From the NCBI RefSeq assembly GCF_047675955.1, contig NC_132913.1:72721236-72785235 (forward strand): a stretch of DNA of 64,000 nt, given 5' to 3'. Made by a program: the position numbers and the translations under genes. Below, one piece after another: positions 46,340 through 58,049 of the stretch (the stretch's first letter is position 1; each line of letters opens with the position of its first letter). A model generated the notes under the pieces. That model saw only the letters and a program-made list of their open reading frames with translations, did not search any database and had not been told where the DNA came from. Source of the stretch: Chlorocebus sabaeus (Eukaryota; Chordata; Mammalia; Primates; Cercopithecidae).

Positions 46340-48108
46340 CATCTGAGCCTTCAGTGAGTCATAACATTTTTGCTGGTGAAGGGTCTTGCCTCTGTGTTGA
46401 TGGCTGTTAACTGATTAGGGTGCTGATTGCTGAAGGCTAGAGTAGCTGTGGCAATTTCTTAAAGAAATACAACAATGAAGTGTGCCACATCAATTGATTC
46501 TTTCTTCCATGAAAGAGTTATCTGTAACATGCAATGTTGTTTGATAGCATAACCACAATAGAACTTATTTTAAAATTAAAGTCGATCCTTTCAAACCTTA
46601 CCACAGCTTTATGGACTAAGCTTATTTTGAATATTCTAAATCCTTTGTTGGTATTTCAACAATGTTCACATTATCTTCACCAGGAGTAGATTCAATCTCA
46701 AGAAATCACTTTCTTTGCCCAGGAATAAAAGCAACTCCTCATCCATTCAAATTTTCTCTTGAGATTGCAGCAATTCAGTCCCTTCTTCCAGATCCACTTT
46801 AATTCTAGTTGTCTGGCTGTTTGCAACAGATCTGAAGTTACTTGCTGCAGTGAAATCTTGAATCACTGAAAGTCATCCATGAGGGTTAGAATCAACTTCC
46901 TCCAAACTCCAATTCATGTTGATATTTTTACCTCCTCCCATTAATCACAAATGCTCTTAATGGCATCTGGAAAGAAATGCTTATTTCTTTCCAGAATGTT
47001 TTTAATTTACTTTTCCCAGGTTCATCAGAAGAGTCACTATCCATGGCAACTACAGCTTTACAAAATATATTTCTCAAGTAATAACACTTGAAACTCAAAA
47101 TTATTTTTTGGTCCATGGATTGTAGAATAGATGTTTTGTTAGCAGGTATGAAAACAACATGAATCTCTTTGTATTCCTCCATTGGTGCTTTTGGGTGACA
47201 AGGTGCATTGTCAGTGAGTAGTAATATTTTGAAGCAAATCTTTTTTTTTTTTTTTTTTTTTCCTGAGCAGTAGGTCTTGACACTGGGCTTAAAATATTTA
47301 GTAAACCATGTTGCAAACAGATATGCTTTGTTTGCTTCTCCATTTATAGCACACCAGCATAGATTTAGCATCATTGCTAAGGGTCTTAGGATTTTCAGAA
47401 TGGTAAGTAAGCTTTGGATTCAACTTAAAGTCACCAGTTGCTTTACGCACTAGAAAAAAAGTCAGCCTGTCCTTTGAAACTCTGAAGCCAGACATTGACT
47501 TATCCTCTCTGGCTATTCGAGTCTTAGATTATATCTTCTTCCACTAGAAAGCTGTTTTGTCTACATAGAAAATATGTTGTTTAGTGTAACCATCTTCATT
47601 AATGATCTCAGCTACATCTTCTGGATAACTTGCTGCAGTTTCTGCATCAGCACTTGCTGGTTCACCTTGCACTATTTGTTTTGTGAAAACAGCTTCTTTT
47701 TTCCAAACTTGTTAACTAATCTCTGCTAGCTTTCAACTTTTTTTCTTCGGCTTCCTCACTCTATAAGCCTTCATTGAAAAGAGTTAGGCTTTTGTTCTGA
47801 ATTAGGCTTTAGCTTAAGGGAGTGTTGTGCCTGGTTTTATCTTTTCTTCAGACCACTAAAACTGTCTCCAGATCAACAATAAAGCTGTTTCACTTTCCTA
47901 TCATCATGTGTTCACTGGAGTAGCACTTTTAGTTTCCTTCAAGAACTTTTCCTTTTCCTTCAGAAGTTAGCTGTTTGGCACAAGAAGCCTAGCTTTCAGT
48001 TTATCTTAACTTTCAACATGTCTTTCTCTTTATGCTTTATTATTTCTAGCTTTCTATTAAAATGAGAGATATGCATCCCCTTCCTTCACTTGTATACTTA
48101 GAGTTCAT
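46340..48108 (-). pseudogene. Tigger1 transposase (decayed pogo-type)
   Basis: The reading starts with an ATG at 48108, in the position of the family start codon. Expected order: N-terminal CENP-B-type helix-turn-helix region (about 47950-48108), then the DDE catalytic domain. The best surviving frame (46928-47374) keeps 'LLTDNAPCHP', the second-Asp block, and 'FIPANKTSILQSMDQ' just after it. The proline-rich C terminus lies near 46370-46440. Many stops and frameshifts and a 20-base T run at 47241-47261 disrupt it, so no working transposase is encoded. Confidence 0.9.
47241..47261 (+). repeat. Poly-T expansion in Tigger1
   Basis: About 20 T residues where the family consensus has only a short T run; on the coding strand this is a run of AAA codons. 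Confidence 0.9.
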
Positions 48109-49741
48109 TATAGGGCAATTAATGAACCTAAGTTAACATTGTTGTCTTTCAAAGAACAGGAAGGCCTGAGAAGAGGGAGAGAGACAGGGAAATGGCTGGT
48201 GAGTTGACCAGTCAGAACACACACTCTTATTAATTAAGTTTGCCGTCTTAAAGGAGCATAGTTCATGGTGTCCCAAAACCATTAAAATGGTAACATCAAA
48301 ATTCAATGATCACAGATCACTGTAACGGATATACAGATAATAATAATGAGAAAGCTTGAAATATTACAAGAATTACCAAAATATTATACAGAAACACAAA
48401 ATGAGCACTTTTTTTGGGAGGGGGGCAGGAAATTGGTATTGACAGACTTGCTTGACACCAGATTGCCACAAACCCTCAATTTGTTAAAAAGAAAGTAATA
48501 TCTATGAAGTACAACAAAGGTAACTGAGGTATACTTGTAAATATAACTCATCACATCAACAGGGTAAAGAGAAAAAATTATGCTGTCATATCAATAGATA
48601 CACAGAAAGCATTTTCTAAAACCCAATACTCATTAATGGTTTTAAAAAAATCTATACAAATTACAAATAGAAGAATACTCCTTCAACTTGAAAAGAACAT
48701 CAACAAAAATATTACCGCCAACACCATACTGATGGTGAGAAGCTTAATGCACTCTTGAGTAATGGGAACAAGGAAATGATGTCTCCTTTCACAACTCCCG
48801 ATGTACATCATACTTAGCTAATGCAAAAAGAAAATAAAAATAAATAAAATATATATTGATTGTGAAAGAAGAAATAAAACTGTATTTTTTTACAAATGTT
48901 ATGTTTGTCTATGCAGAACGTCCCAGAGAATCAACAACAAAACCTACTAGAACCAATAGACAATTTTAGAAACATCGCAGGATACCTGTTAACATACAAC
49001 AGTTTATTATTTTTCTATATACCTGCTATGACCACTTGAAATTTTCAGTTGAAAATACAATACCATGTACATTAACACCAAAATATGATGAGTACTTAGA
49101 TATAAATATAACTAAATATACACTTGAACTGTATGAGGAGATCTACAAACCTCTGTTAAAAGAAATTATAAAAATCTAAGTAAATGGATAGATATTCTAT
49201 GTTCACAGAAAAGGAGACTCAACATGTTAAGAAGTGTCTATTATTTTCAAAGTGGTATTCAGATGCAACACAACCTCATCAGCCATATTGTGGTAGCTGA
49301 AAACCTGATTTTAGAGTTTATGTAGAAAGATATAAAACTTAGAATAACCAGCACAATATTGAAGAAGAAGAACAAACTCAGAGGAGTAACACTAACTTAA
49401 GACTCTCTATAAAGATACAGTAATCCAAACAGTGTGACTTTGATAAAATAAATAGATTATTAGAACAGAATAGAGTGTCTAGAAATAGCCCCACATAAAT
49501 AGCCAACTGACTGACAAAAAAGCAAAAATACTTCAATGGAGAAAGAATATTGTTTTCAACAAATGCTAATAGAACATTTAGATGTCTATATGCAAAAAAT
49601 GAATCTAGACACAGATCTTACATCTTTCACAATAATTAACTCTCAATAGGGATCATCTACCTAAATATTAAACTTGAAACTATACAACTTTTAGAAGATA
49701 ACGTAGGAGAAAATATAGGTGTCCTTAGGTTTAATGATGAC

Positions 49742-50445
49742 CTTTTTTAAAAATAGATTTTAATTTTAGAGCAGTTTTTGGGGTTACAGTAAAATTAAGT
49801 GAAAAATACAGAGATTTCCCATACACCCTCTGACCCTTACACATGCACAGCCTCCACCACTATCAATATCCTACATAGGAGTAGTACATTTGTTATAATC
49901 AACGAATCTATAATGACACACTTACATCACTCAAAGTTTATTGTGTACATTAAGGATCACTCTTGGTATATGATATTATATGGGTTTTGACAAATGTAAG
50001 GTAATATGTGTCCACCATTACATTATTATACAGGATAGTTTCACTGCTCTAAATATCTTCTGAGATCAAACTATTTACCCCTTCCTTCACATCAACCCCT
50101 GACAACTACTAATCTTTTTACTCTCTCAATAGTTCTGCCTTTTCTAGCATGTCATATGGTAGGAATCATACAGTATGTAGCCTTTTCAGATTGGCTGTTT
50201 TAATTTAGTAATATACATTTAAATTTCTTGCATGTTTTTTTTCATGTTTAATAGCTCATCTCTTGTCATTGTCTAATACTATTCCATTGTCTGGAAGTAC
50301 TATAATTTATTTGCCCATTCACCTACTAAAGGGCATCTTTGTTGCTTCCAAATATTGGCAATTACGAGCAATAATATAAACATTTGTGCATAGATAGATT
50401 TCCGTGTGTACAGAAGTTTACCACTCATTTAGGTAAATACCAGGT
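49742..50445 (-). mobile_element. L1M 3' fragment
   Basis: Reverse L1 from the 3' UTR: 'tagagcagtttttggggtta', 'ggacttta/gatttcccataca'-type region, 'cagtatgtagccttttcag', 'ctattccattgtctggaagt' and 'cattcacctactaaaggg'. It directly adjoins the right end of the plus-strand L1M. Confidence 0.8.
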
Positions 50446-50476
50446 AGCATATACACAGTTACATAGATGCATAGGC

Positions 50477-50508
50477 ACGCGCACACACACACACACACAC
50501 ACACACAT
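50477..50508 (+). repeat. (CA)n microsatellite
   Basis: Uninterrupted CA run preceded by a CG-containing variant (cacgcgcaca). Confidence 0.95.
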
Positions 50509-50544
50509 ACAGAAGTAATACAAATGTTTTAATTGAAATAAAAA

Positions 50545-50800
50545 AAATTCCTTCACAATAGCATCAAATAATAACAAATAATTAAGGATAAACCTGACAA
50601 AACATGTATAAGACTGGTACATTGACTACTAAAAAACATTGCTGAAAGAAATTAAGGAAGAATTAAGTTAATTGAGTGATATATTTTTTTCATGCATTAG
50701 AGGCTTCAATATCATTAAATGTCAGTTATTGATTAACTTATCTATAGATTCAACAAATTATATATAAATCCCAACAGATATTTTTGTACTAATTGTAAGC
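50545..50800 (+). mobile_element. L1M ORF2 fragment
   Basis: 'ccttcacaatagcatcaaa', 'aaaaaacattgctgaaagaa' and 'attcaacaaattatatataa' mark the ORF2 block after the RT domain in plus orientation. It is a separate copy from the L1M ending at 49741, because that one had already passed this region. Confidence 0.72.
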
Positions 50801-50804
50801 TTTA

Positions 50805-53450
50805 TTTTAATTATCTAAGTAATAAACATCATGTGGAATAATTGGGGTGTATTTTAAGGTAATTCAATTTGTTTCTTTACCATCTTTCTCTCTAATACCA
50901 AGTTACTATTTTTTTTAGAATAATCTACTAAAAATACGGCCTTCTTATTTTTTTTCTTTTTAAAAATTGCTCACAGTTCTTCAAAGCTAAATTTTGTAAT
51001 TCATTTATTTAAAATTGCAAACAACTTTCAATCTCTCTTAACCATGCTATTATGTTTTAATTCAGAGAAATGTTATTACTTTCCAATTATTTTACTTTTC
51101 TCTTCATTTTCTGGGGTTGAAAATATTCATAGAAAAATAAGATTTTTTTTTTTACAGTGATCTTAGTTCCACTTGCCAAAGATTGCTCTCCTATTCTCTT
51201 ACTCACCTCCAATTGTCTCACCTTCATCTTAGTTCCTTGCCCTTCACTTTTAACCTAGAAAAGAGGCTGGGAATAAAAGGAGATTGAATTCAGCAAAAAG
51301 ATATTATGTTGTTTCTTTTTCTAACACTCAAACTATACCTAAAAGAAATGTATTACTCTTGTGCCATATCCATGTTCCCTTTTCTCATCTCCAAATAACT
51401 CTCTCTAAATCAAATGCAGAAAGGGAGTGTAAGCAAATAGCCTGTTTGGTCAGTATTAATTTGATATTACTAGTGTTTAGAAAAATGGACAAAGTTTATT
51501 TTTAATCTTATGACTAAAATTTTCCAGACTGAAAAAAAAATAACTGTTTCATCTCCAAATCAGAATACGTAGTAAATTTTAGCAGTAGAATTTTTGACAC
51601 ATAAATTTTTTCACTTGGAAAAAAAAAAACAATTACAATAAAATGTTCATATGATATAGGTCAATTATATTTTAGTCTTGATTTATTAATCTGCATTGGG
51701 CAGCTCAACTTTAACACATGTAGTATTGCTTCAAATACAATACAGTGATATCATAAATAAGACATAAAATTGTTATAATTCTAATCTCATGATTATGAGA
51801 ATAAAAATTAAATTATTCTTAAAATTAAATTAATGTATTTGAGAGAGATTTTTCAAAGATTTAAACAGATTGTTTCCAGCATTTTTGTCTCTAAAAGTGA
51901 GGTGAATTAGATGAGCCTTATAATTATTACCAGATTTTTCAGAATATTAAATATAAAACACTCTTTCTGATCTAAGATCAAGTGCAATGTGAAGAGATAA
52001 CTAAAACTAGAAGACAGTGAAAACCTGGATAAATAAATACAAAGTTTACAGAATACATCTTTGTAGTAGTTATTTATTTATTTGCCATGTGATACCTGTT
52101 TTTGAAATTTTTATTAAATGCATATAATGTGTAGGATACCACTGGATGCTGAAATCAATTTATTCTGGATTAAAAATATATTTTTTCAAACATGGCCAAT
52201 TTTAGTAAGAAGACATTTATATTCACCCCCTTAGGAGAGATGACAGGAAAGCAACTACAGAGGTGTATAATATGGTAATTTATGCAAATATATTGAGTAT
52301 GTGACGAGCAAATAATTAAGTTTAGGCAATGAAAAGACAGGTAAAACTTAGACTTCTCAGTGATTTGTGCATTGGGAATTGTACACCTTCCTGATTACAT
52401 TAATTGAGGACTAGATGAGGTAGCAATTGTGCAGATGTCACGATGAATACTGCACAGATATGCACAGCTGTCAGCAGCAGGTATGCCACTATTGTGTTTA
52501 ATTTCAGTGTTATATGCATGTGACAGTTACAGTAATGAGATGCTAGTGTAAGGTGGTCAAGTAGTAAAATTTACTCTTGTCCTAGAAAATGTAAAGGGAT
52601 TCTAAATCACCTATCAGAAGCCCATAGAATCAGTCCTACATCTGCAACATGGGACGATCAACAAAGAAAAGAGTTTTCCGGAACAGAAAAGAAATAGGTT
52701 ATTTCTCATATTTTATTTTACATTTTTTTGTGCTAAAGCAACTAGTTGGTATTTACAAGTCACATTTTATTTATCAATAGATTATTTATTATATTGATAA
52801 ACTATTGGATAATATGGTAGCTTGGAACATTTGTTGCAGTAGAGAATTTTGTCAGACATTCTAATTTAAAAACTAGTAGAGTGGGTTATTTTCTTTCAAG
52901 AGGTTGAAATTATTCAATGACAAATATTTCCTTTGTGTGTGTTTCTGTTATTTTCTGCTATTTCTTAGAAGGTCAGTAGGGAAAAAGATTGTATTTAAAT
53001 GTGACATAAATATGATATAATTCCGAGTGGCCATTTAAATACCATTTTTTAATGGTCATAACAAAAGTGGATATTGAAATATTAGCGTTTTGTTAACGAG
53101 AAATATTGTTAAATAACATAAATAAAACTTGACATTATAATTGTGAAATATTTCTGACTTTATAACAAAATGTTGATTATTTGAAATTACATCTTTTTTC
53201 TTGTAATAAAAATATGAATTTTATCCACTCAAAAATCATACATTGTATAACTGTTTGCAAAGATAACAGCAGACTTCCACTGATCTATTTTTATCATCTT
53301 TTTCAGTTTTTATTGTCCAAGTTGTTTCACACTTGTAGATGTCGTGGAGATTTTAGTGACGCTATTGTTGATATAGATTAAAAGAAAATTCCCTAATACA
53401 ATCCTCAAACCTCAAGTTTACTACTTACTGTTTAAATAATATAAATTAAA
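50805..53450. other. Unique AT-rich sequence
   Basis: No repeat family, RNA gene or coding pattern recognised over 2.6 kb. It ends abruptly at a GC-rich block. Confidence 0.55.
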
Positions 53451-53972
53451 CAATTCGTGGTGGCAGCAGTGGCCTATCCAGTGCAGCCACTGTGGGGACT
53501 CAGCTGCTGTGGGGGAGGCGTATCTGGGGCTGCACAGTCAAGGGAGCAGGTGGGGGCTGGAAACAATTGATCCCAATAGGAGCCCCAAAGCCCCACTGAG
53601 TTGGTGGGCAGGAGCCTGCGTTTCTGGGTGCAGCTGCAGCCACCCTGCAACAGCTTCAGACCCGAGCATCCCTGTGTTCTCAGGGGGCTGAGGAGCACCC
53701 TGCCCCCGCAGGCTTGGAAGTGTCTTCTCCTGTTCCCTGGCTTCTCCTGGCTCCCGGCACCCGGTCGGTGGGGGAGCAAAGGTGCGGATGTGTCCCAGTA
53801 GCTGAGCCCAGGTGCTGTCATGACCTGATTGAGTGTGCGCATGCTTTGGACCACGCTGACATGCCAGCCCCCTGTTGCCTCAGGCCCCTCTGGAAACTCT
53901 TTCTGAGGAGGAAACTTTGGGGATCAAGGAGCACGGGAGGGAGGCCAGGGGGCTGAGGGAGGATGGGCACAA

Positions 53973-54028
53973 GCCTGTGGCTGTCCCTTGTTGCACAGAG
54001 GCCTGTGGCTGCCTCTTGGTGCAGACAG
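53973..54028 (+). repeat. 28-bp tandem duplication
   Basis: 'gcctgtggctgtcccttgtt' at 53973 and 'gcctgtggctgcctcttggt' at 54001 begin two adjacent, similar 28-bp units inside the LTR-like block. Confidence 0.7.
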
Positions 54029-54244
54029 CGTGGATGCTGTGGAAGGCATGTTGATGGCAGCTGGAGGCAGACGGGTTCCTAGGCAAGAAGGGGCAGGTCC
54101 CTGGTGAAACTCCACCTTCAAACCAGGGATGGCCTGCAGCCTGGGGGCGAGACTGCCAGTTTGGGTTAAGTTGTGAACCAGAGCAGACCTTCTTTGATGC
54201 CTTTCAGCCGGTTAAGTGATGCTTTTTCCCGGCCCATCCAAGGA

Positions 54245-54316
54245 CCAATCAGCATGCAGTTTCTCCTGCCCATGGCCCAATCAGCACACACTGACTCCAT
54301 TCTGAGCCCATAAAAA
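54245..54316 (+). promoter_or_regulatory. LTR promoter: two CCAAT boxes and TATA-like site
   Basis: CCAAT occurs at 54245-54249 and 54277-54281, each followed by 'cagca', and an ataaaaa site lies at 54310-54316. This spacing is typical of class I LTR U3 regions. Transcription would run rightward. Activity is inferred, not shown. Confidence 0.6.
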
Positions 54317-54419
54317 CCCCTAGGCTAAGCCAAACACATACACTCCTTGGGACTAACTGCTTGTAAATAGGAGCTACCTGCTTTGGGTCTCCTCTCCACT
54401 GACAGCTGTTCTATTGCTC

Positions 54420-54425
54420 AATAAA
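54420..54425 (+). promoter_or_regulatory. LTR polyadenylation signal AATAAA
   Basis: AATAAA about 105 bp after the TATA-like site, followed by 'gctcttctctgcccagc', as in the R region of class I LTRs. Confidence 0.65.
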
Positions 54426-55570
54426 GCTCTTCTCTGCCCAGCTCACCCTTCAATTGTCTGTGTAACCTCATTCTTCCTGGACACAGGACAAAAACTCAGG
54501 ATCTGTTGAATGGCAGGAGGGAAAGGACTGAAACAGTTTCTTGGCTGGCACGTCACTGAAACACTTTCCTGGCTGGCTTCTCAAGTTGCAAACGCGAGCT
54601 AAAGAGGCTGTAACATGTTCCTGGTGGGCTCCCCAACCTGCAGACAGTGACATGCTCTCAGACTGTGGAAATGTAGCCTGGCGACCCTTCTGGGGGCCCA
54701 GACCTCAGGATTCCCTCAGCCAGAGCTGTAACATTACAGCCCTCCCGCCCTCCGTCAGCATTGGGTGGCTGCCCCACAAAACACGAAGCACTGACAGGGC
54801 CAGGGCCAGCCCAGGAGCCACACGCCGGAGCAGGGTGGTAGGACTGAGAGTTGTAACACAAACGGACTAAAACACACCTCCACAAAACACTTCCACCCAC
54901 CGCTGCTCACCATACTGCTGGCAATGAGAGGGAGAGAAGAACTGTGGCCCTTCTGGGAACCCAGACCCCGGGGGCTTCCAGAGTTAGGGCAGTGACACAC
55001 TCTAACACCCACTTTGTGTTTTTGGACACCCCTCGTCCAGACGCTGTTGCTGGCAGCGGAAGCTGCTTGTGGTACCTCTGGTCCAGCACAGTCTTAACAT
55101 GGAACCAGAGCCTGTGATGGCACCTGGAGCTGCCCACCCCGCCACACAGCCACTGGTGTGCCTGGCTATGTGTAGTGGCCAGACCCCATGCTGACTTGCT
55201 CGCTTACACACCACTCGCTGATGAGTCCTGGCTCAACCTTGGCAGGCGTGGGAACCTTGCTATAGCATGAGCTGAGCACAGCCTGCCTGGCTGAGTGGGT
55301 AGAACAAGCCCACCAGGCAAGAGCAAAACTCAAGCAGAGCCACTGCCAACCAGAGGATTCCCTTAGGATCCTGTGACACAGTCACTAGTTCTGAGCAAGA
55401 CTATGAACATAAAACAAATTATTGTCTACAAATCTATAGGATTTTTGACAAGCATTATGGCAGGATGAATAGATTATTTTGATGGTTTTATGAAGATTAT
55501 TTTGATGGTATTATGAAAATTTTCCATAAGAGGACACCAAATACTAATTTATTACAATTGTACTCTTTAA

Positions 55571-55723
55571 TTTTATTTTTATTTTTTATACTTTGTAACT
55601 TTTTTTTGTAGACATGGTGTCTTGCTTTTTGCCCAGGTTGGTTCTTGAACTCTTGTTCTCAAGCAGTTCTCCTGCCTCAGTCTCCCAAAGTTGAGATTAC
55701 AGCATGAGCCACTGCACCCAGCC
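55571..55723 (-). mobile_element. Partial Alu (monomer-length)
   Basis: Reverse Alu piece from 'ttttttttgtagacatggtg' to 'gagccactgcacccagcc', about one monomer. Diverged; AluJ or FLAM-like. Confidence 0.68.
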
Positions 55724-55887
55724 TTCCACTCTTTTAAACTTTAATAGACTAAATAGAATCAGTGAAACTAGTATATTACATCATTGTTTTGTCTAATTCA
55801 GCCAGTTATGCTTCTTGAAAGCTCTAAATAGATGATTAGATTGATCAATACATAATTCAAGAAATAGACTTTCGATTAATAGATAAG

Positions 55888-56170
55888 GCCAGGGGTGGCA
55901 GCTCATGCCTGTTGTCTCAGCACTTCAGAAGGTCAAGGTGAGTACTTTTGAGCCTAGGAGTTTGAGCCAGCCTGGGCAACATAGTGACATCCCATCTCTA
56001 CAAAAAATCAAAAAATTAGCTGGGTGTAGTGCTCACGCCTGTGGTCCCGGCTACTTAGGAGTCTGAGGCAGGAGGATTGCTTGAGCCAAGGAGGTTGAGT
56101 CCATAGTGAGCAGAGACCACAGTACTGTATTCCAGCCTGGGCAACAAAGCAAGATTCCGTTTCAAATTAA
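55888..56170 (+). mobile_element. AluJ element
   Basis: Complete but diverged dimer: 'ggccaggggtggcagctcat', 'tgagcctaggagtttgag', 'gcctgggcaacatagtgaca' and 'tccagcctgggcaacaaagc'. AluJ-type sites. Opposite orientation to the partial Alu 165 bp upstream. Confidence 0.85.
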
Positions 56171-56174
56171 ATAC

Positions 56175-57470
56175 ATCAAAAAACTATGTTGCAAGAAAAA
56201 TGAATTTATATGTGAATTCAATCCTTGATAACAACGAGAGTTCCAATATATACATGCAAGCTATAGTTTATTTAGAAAATATTACCATTTTAGATCATTT
56301 TACTTTATTATGCACATATATTGTTAGCTTACATTATTGTAAATATAAGTTAATTCTTAGGTTTGAATACATTATGGAGATTGCAGAACAATGTGTTATG
56401 TAACCTAATTCAATGTTTCTTGTGTTTCTTGAAGAGAAAATACCCACAATATAACTTTTTCCTAATTAAAAGACACTTCAAAAATTGTTTAGGAAATATC
56501 TTAAGGTGCCCTTAAAAGAAAATGCATTGTTTAATACCATCAGCTCAAGAGAAATACAATATTGTGAATTCATAAAAGCCCAAAAGAAAGTAATGTCATG
56601 GAATGGTCCTAAATCAAACTTCTCTGGTTCCTTTTTTGCCCTCTTTGTTGGTTGATTTATTTTAAGAAAACTGTAATAGTATTATCTATACAAAAATATT
56701 AAATCAGAGTTAAATATTTCAAAATACAGAGTATAGAGGAAACACTTTCCATGAAAAGTAGAACATTGGGCAGTTTGCAAATTATTGGAGTGTTCCAGTA
56801 TTTTTCTTTAAAAATTAATATAAAAAATTTAAAAGGGAAAGAACGCCTTCTTAACCTCAGGTCCACAGAGTATGTTGTTTGTCAAGAGGTCTCAAAAATT
56901 GAAATTCATTATTTTATTGAATTACTACAGTATAGATTTTTGTTTCTCTAGCTTGTACATTCAGAATCCTGAACTTGTGAGACGTGTCAGCCTAGAAACA
57001 TACAACAAAAATCCACGAGGCTGTTAGTATAAATGGGCATGCTAATTTTTTATGTTAAATAATAAATATAACACATATTTGTCAGAATACTCTTTATGTC
57101 ATGGTCAGCAAAATTATTTTCTAAAGCTAGATTACATGAAAAGTCAATTCATAAAGTTTTATAAAGACAAAGGACAGTAGTAAACCAAGTTAAGTCAATA
57201 TATGTTTGATGGTATCCATACAAATATCAACCTCGTTGATTTAGATAACTGGATCAGCACACTTGAAGGCTGTTACCTAAAATCTCATCTCCCCTGGTTA
57301 TTGCTTGGATGGGTACTTGTTCTGGGGTGAGCAGATCTGTGCAAACTTACCCTCAAAGTCCAGAAAAGCTGGGAGATTGAAGAAAGAGGCTGGCAAATTC
57401 AGTTTCTTGGAAAGAAATGTGAAAAGTAAAATGTTCCTCTTCCAAGTTTCCCTTTTTGTTAAAGAGTAAA
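56175..57470. other. Unique sequence, nothing recognised
   Basis: AT-rich; frames at 56200-56403 and 56751-56951 have no motif. Confidence 0.5.
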
Positions 57471-57477
57471 TAATAAG

Positions 57478-58046
57478 TGTTAGAAATAATAGTTTCTCTT
57501 AAAAACTGACTTCCTGCAAGCTTCCTTGCTTTTTGTTAATAACTCTTTGTCAAGGCCTTGCAGCTGTTAAATACAGTAAGGGAGTAAGTACATTTTATGC
57601 CCTTATACTTTAACCAAGTTATTTGTTCTGGCCTATAGCCTGCTCAGACACGTCCAAATATGCTCAGGCATTTCCCGGCTTACAGAACATGCCTCTTCCT
57701 CATTTGGAAATGTTATTATTCTTCTAGTTTCCATAAACACCCCCCTTCATTTCTTTGTTCTCCTTTGCGCGCGTTTACTTATTCAGGAAAGTTTTAAGTT
57801 TTTAGCCAATCGGATCAGTCTAGATTGTGTGGTCTGGCTCCAGCCAATGGAAATAGGAGGCAGCAGTAAGGACCCAGCGCATCAGGGATAAAAAATCCTC
57901 TGCTTTTCTTTGTTTAGTGTGCTTTCGTGACAATCAGGCTTCCGAGAAACACCTTTTCTGCAGGAAGTAAAACTGTCTTGCTGAGAAAATTCTTTGAACG
58001 CTAGTTCTTCTCTTCAGCACCAAGGAACAAGCATTTGTTTCTAACA
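57478..58046 (+). mobile_element. ERV1-like LTR, subfamily unassigned
   Basis: 569 bp with matching short inverted termini: 'tgttagaaa' at the start and 'tttctaaca' at the end, giving TG…CA ends. Inside are CCAAT boxes at 57806-57810 and 57844-57848 and a TATA-like ataaaaaa at 57888-57895. The U5-like part has 'gcaggaagtaaaactgtctt'. No primer-binding site or gag follows, so it is probably a solo LTR. Flanking tetramers (taag/gaaa) do not match. Confidence 0.7.
57806..57895 (+). promoter_or_regulatory. LTR promoter elements
   Basis: Two CCAAT motifs 38 bp apart, followed about 40 bp later by a TATA-like A-rich site; a rightward transcription start would lie near 57920. Inferred from layout only. 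Confidence 0.5.
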
Positions 58047-58049
58047 GAA

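Larger units (their letters stand above)
46126..48537 (-). mobile_element. Full-length Tigger1 DNA transposon
   Basis: The element spans 2412 bp, matching the roughly 2.42-kb Tigger1 family length. Terminal repeats are 'caagcatac…' at 46126 and '…gaggtatacttg' ending at 48537, each next to a TA. Inside are the hallmark 'accgcaataaagcaaat', 'attatgtctaaacaatg', and a transposase gene on the minus strand. It interrupts the RT region of an L1M, whose sequence resumes cleanly on the other side, so it inserted after that L1. Confidence 0.95.
44380..49740 (+). pseudogene. L1M ORF2 remnant
   Basis: Order of parts: endonuclease (44380-45180), linker with 'ggaaacaatagagaaaac' (45180-45830), RT beginning with 'ccaggcccagatgggctc' (45867) and 'ggtgagttctaccaaa', the post-insertion RT block 'catcacatcaacagggtaaa' (48550), and the C-terminal block to 49740. 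Stops and indels occur throughout, so it is not translatable. Confidence 0.8.
43930..49741 (+). mobile_element. Nearly complete old L1M with two nested insertions
   Basis: Starts with an L1M 5' region ('aaaatatctagcacacaaca', 'agaattaccagacataaaa'), then the ORF2 endonuclease ('gttggagatttcagtactca'), the linker, RT start ('gaaccaggcccagatgggct'), RT core (split by Tigger1 at 46126-48537) and the ORF2 C-terminal region to about 49740. Removing AluS and Tigger1 leaves roughly 3.1 kb. ORF1 is not recognisable. The right end is cut by a minus-strand L1. Confidence 0.83.
53456..55410 (+). mobile_element. GC-rich ERV1-like LTR block
   Basis: A sharp rise in GC and CpG from 53456 to about 55410 in otherwise AT-rich DNA. 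The centre has a class I retroviral LTR promoter layout: two CCAAT boxes, a TATA-like site and AATAAA in that order (54245-54425), then 'cattcttcctggacacagg'. The flanks contain repeated units, for example 'cttctgggggcccagacc' and 'ttctgggaacccagaccc'. It resembles long LTRs of the LTR1/LTR9/LTR12 kind, but I cannot fix the subfamily or the exact ends. Ten overlapping open frames are due to GC content. Confidence 0.7.

Noticed and set aside
46928..47374. Longest open frame (148 codons, minus) as a gene
   Set aside because: It is the middle of a decayed Tigger1 transposase inside a complete Tigger1 element, with stops on both sides and a poly-T expansion within it.
53474..55214. Overlapping open frames up to 126 codons in the GC-rich block
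   Set aside because: High GC lowers stop frequency on all six frames; frames overlap on both strands, and the DNA has LTR landmarks instead of coding features.
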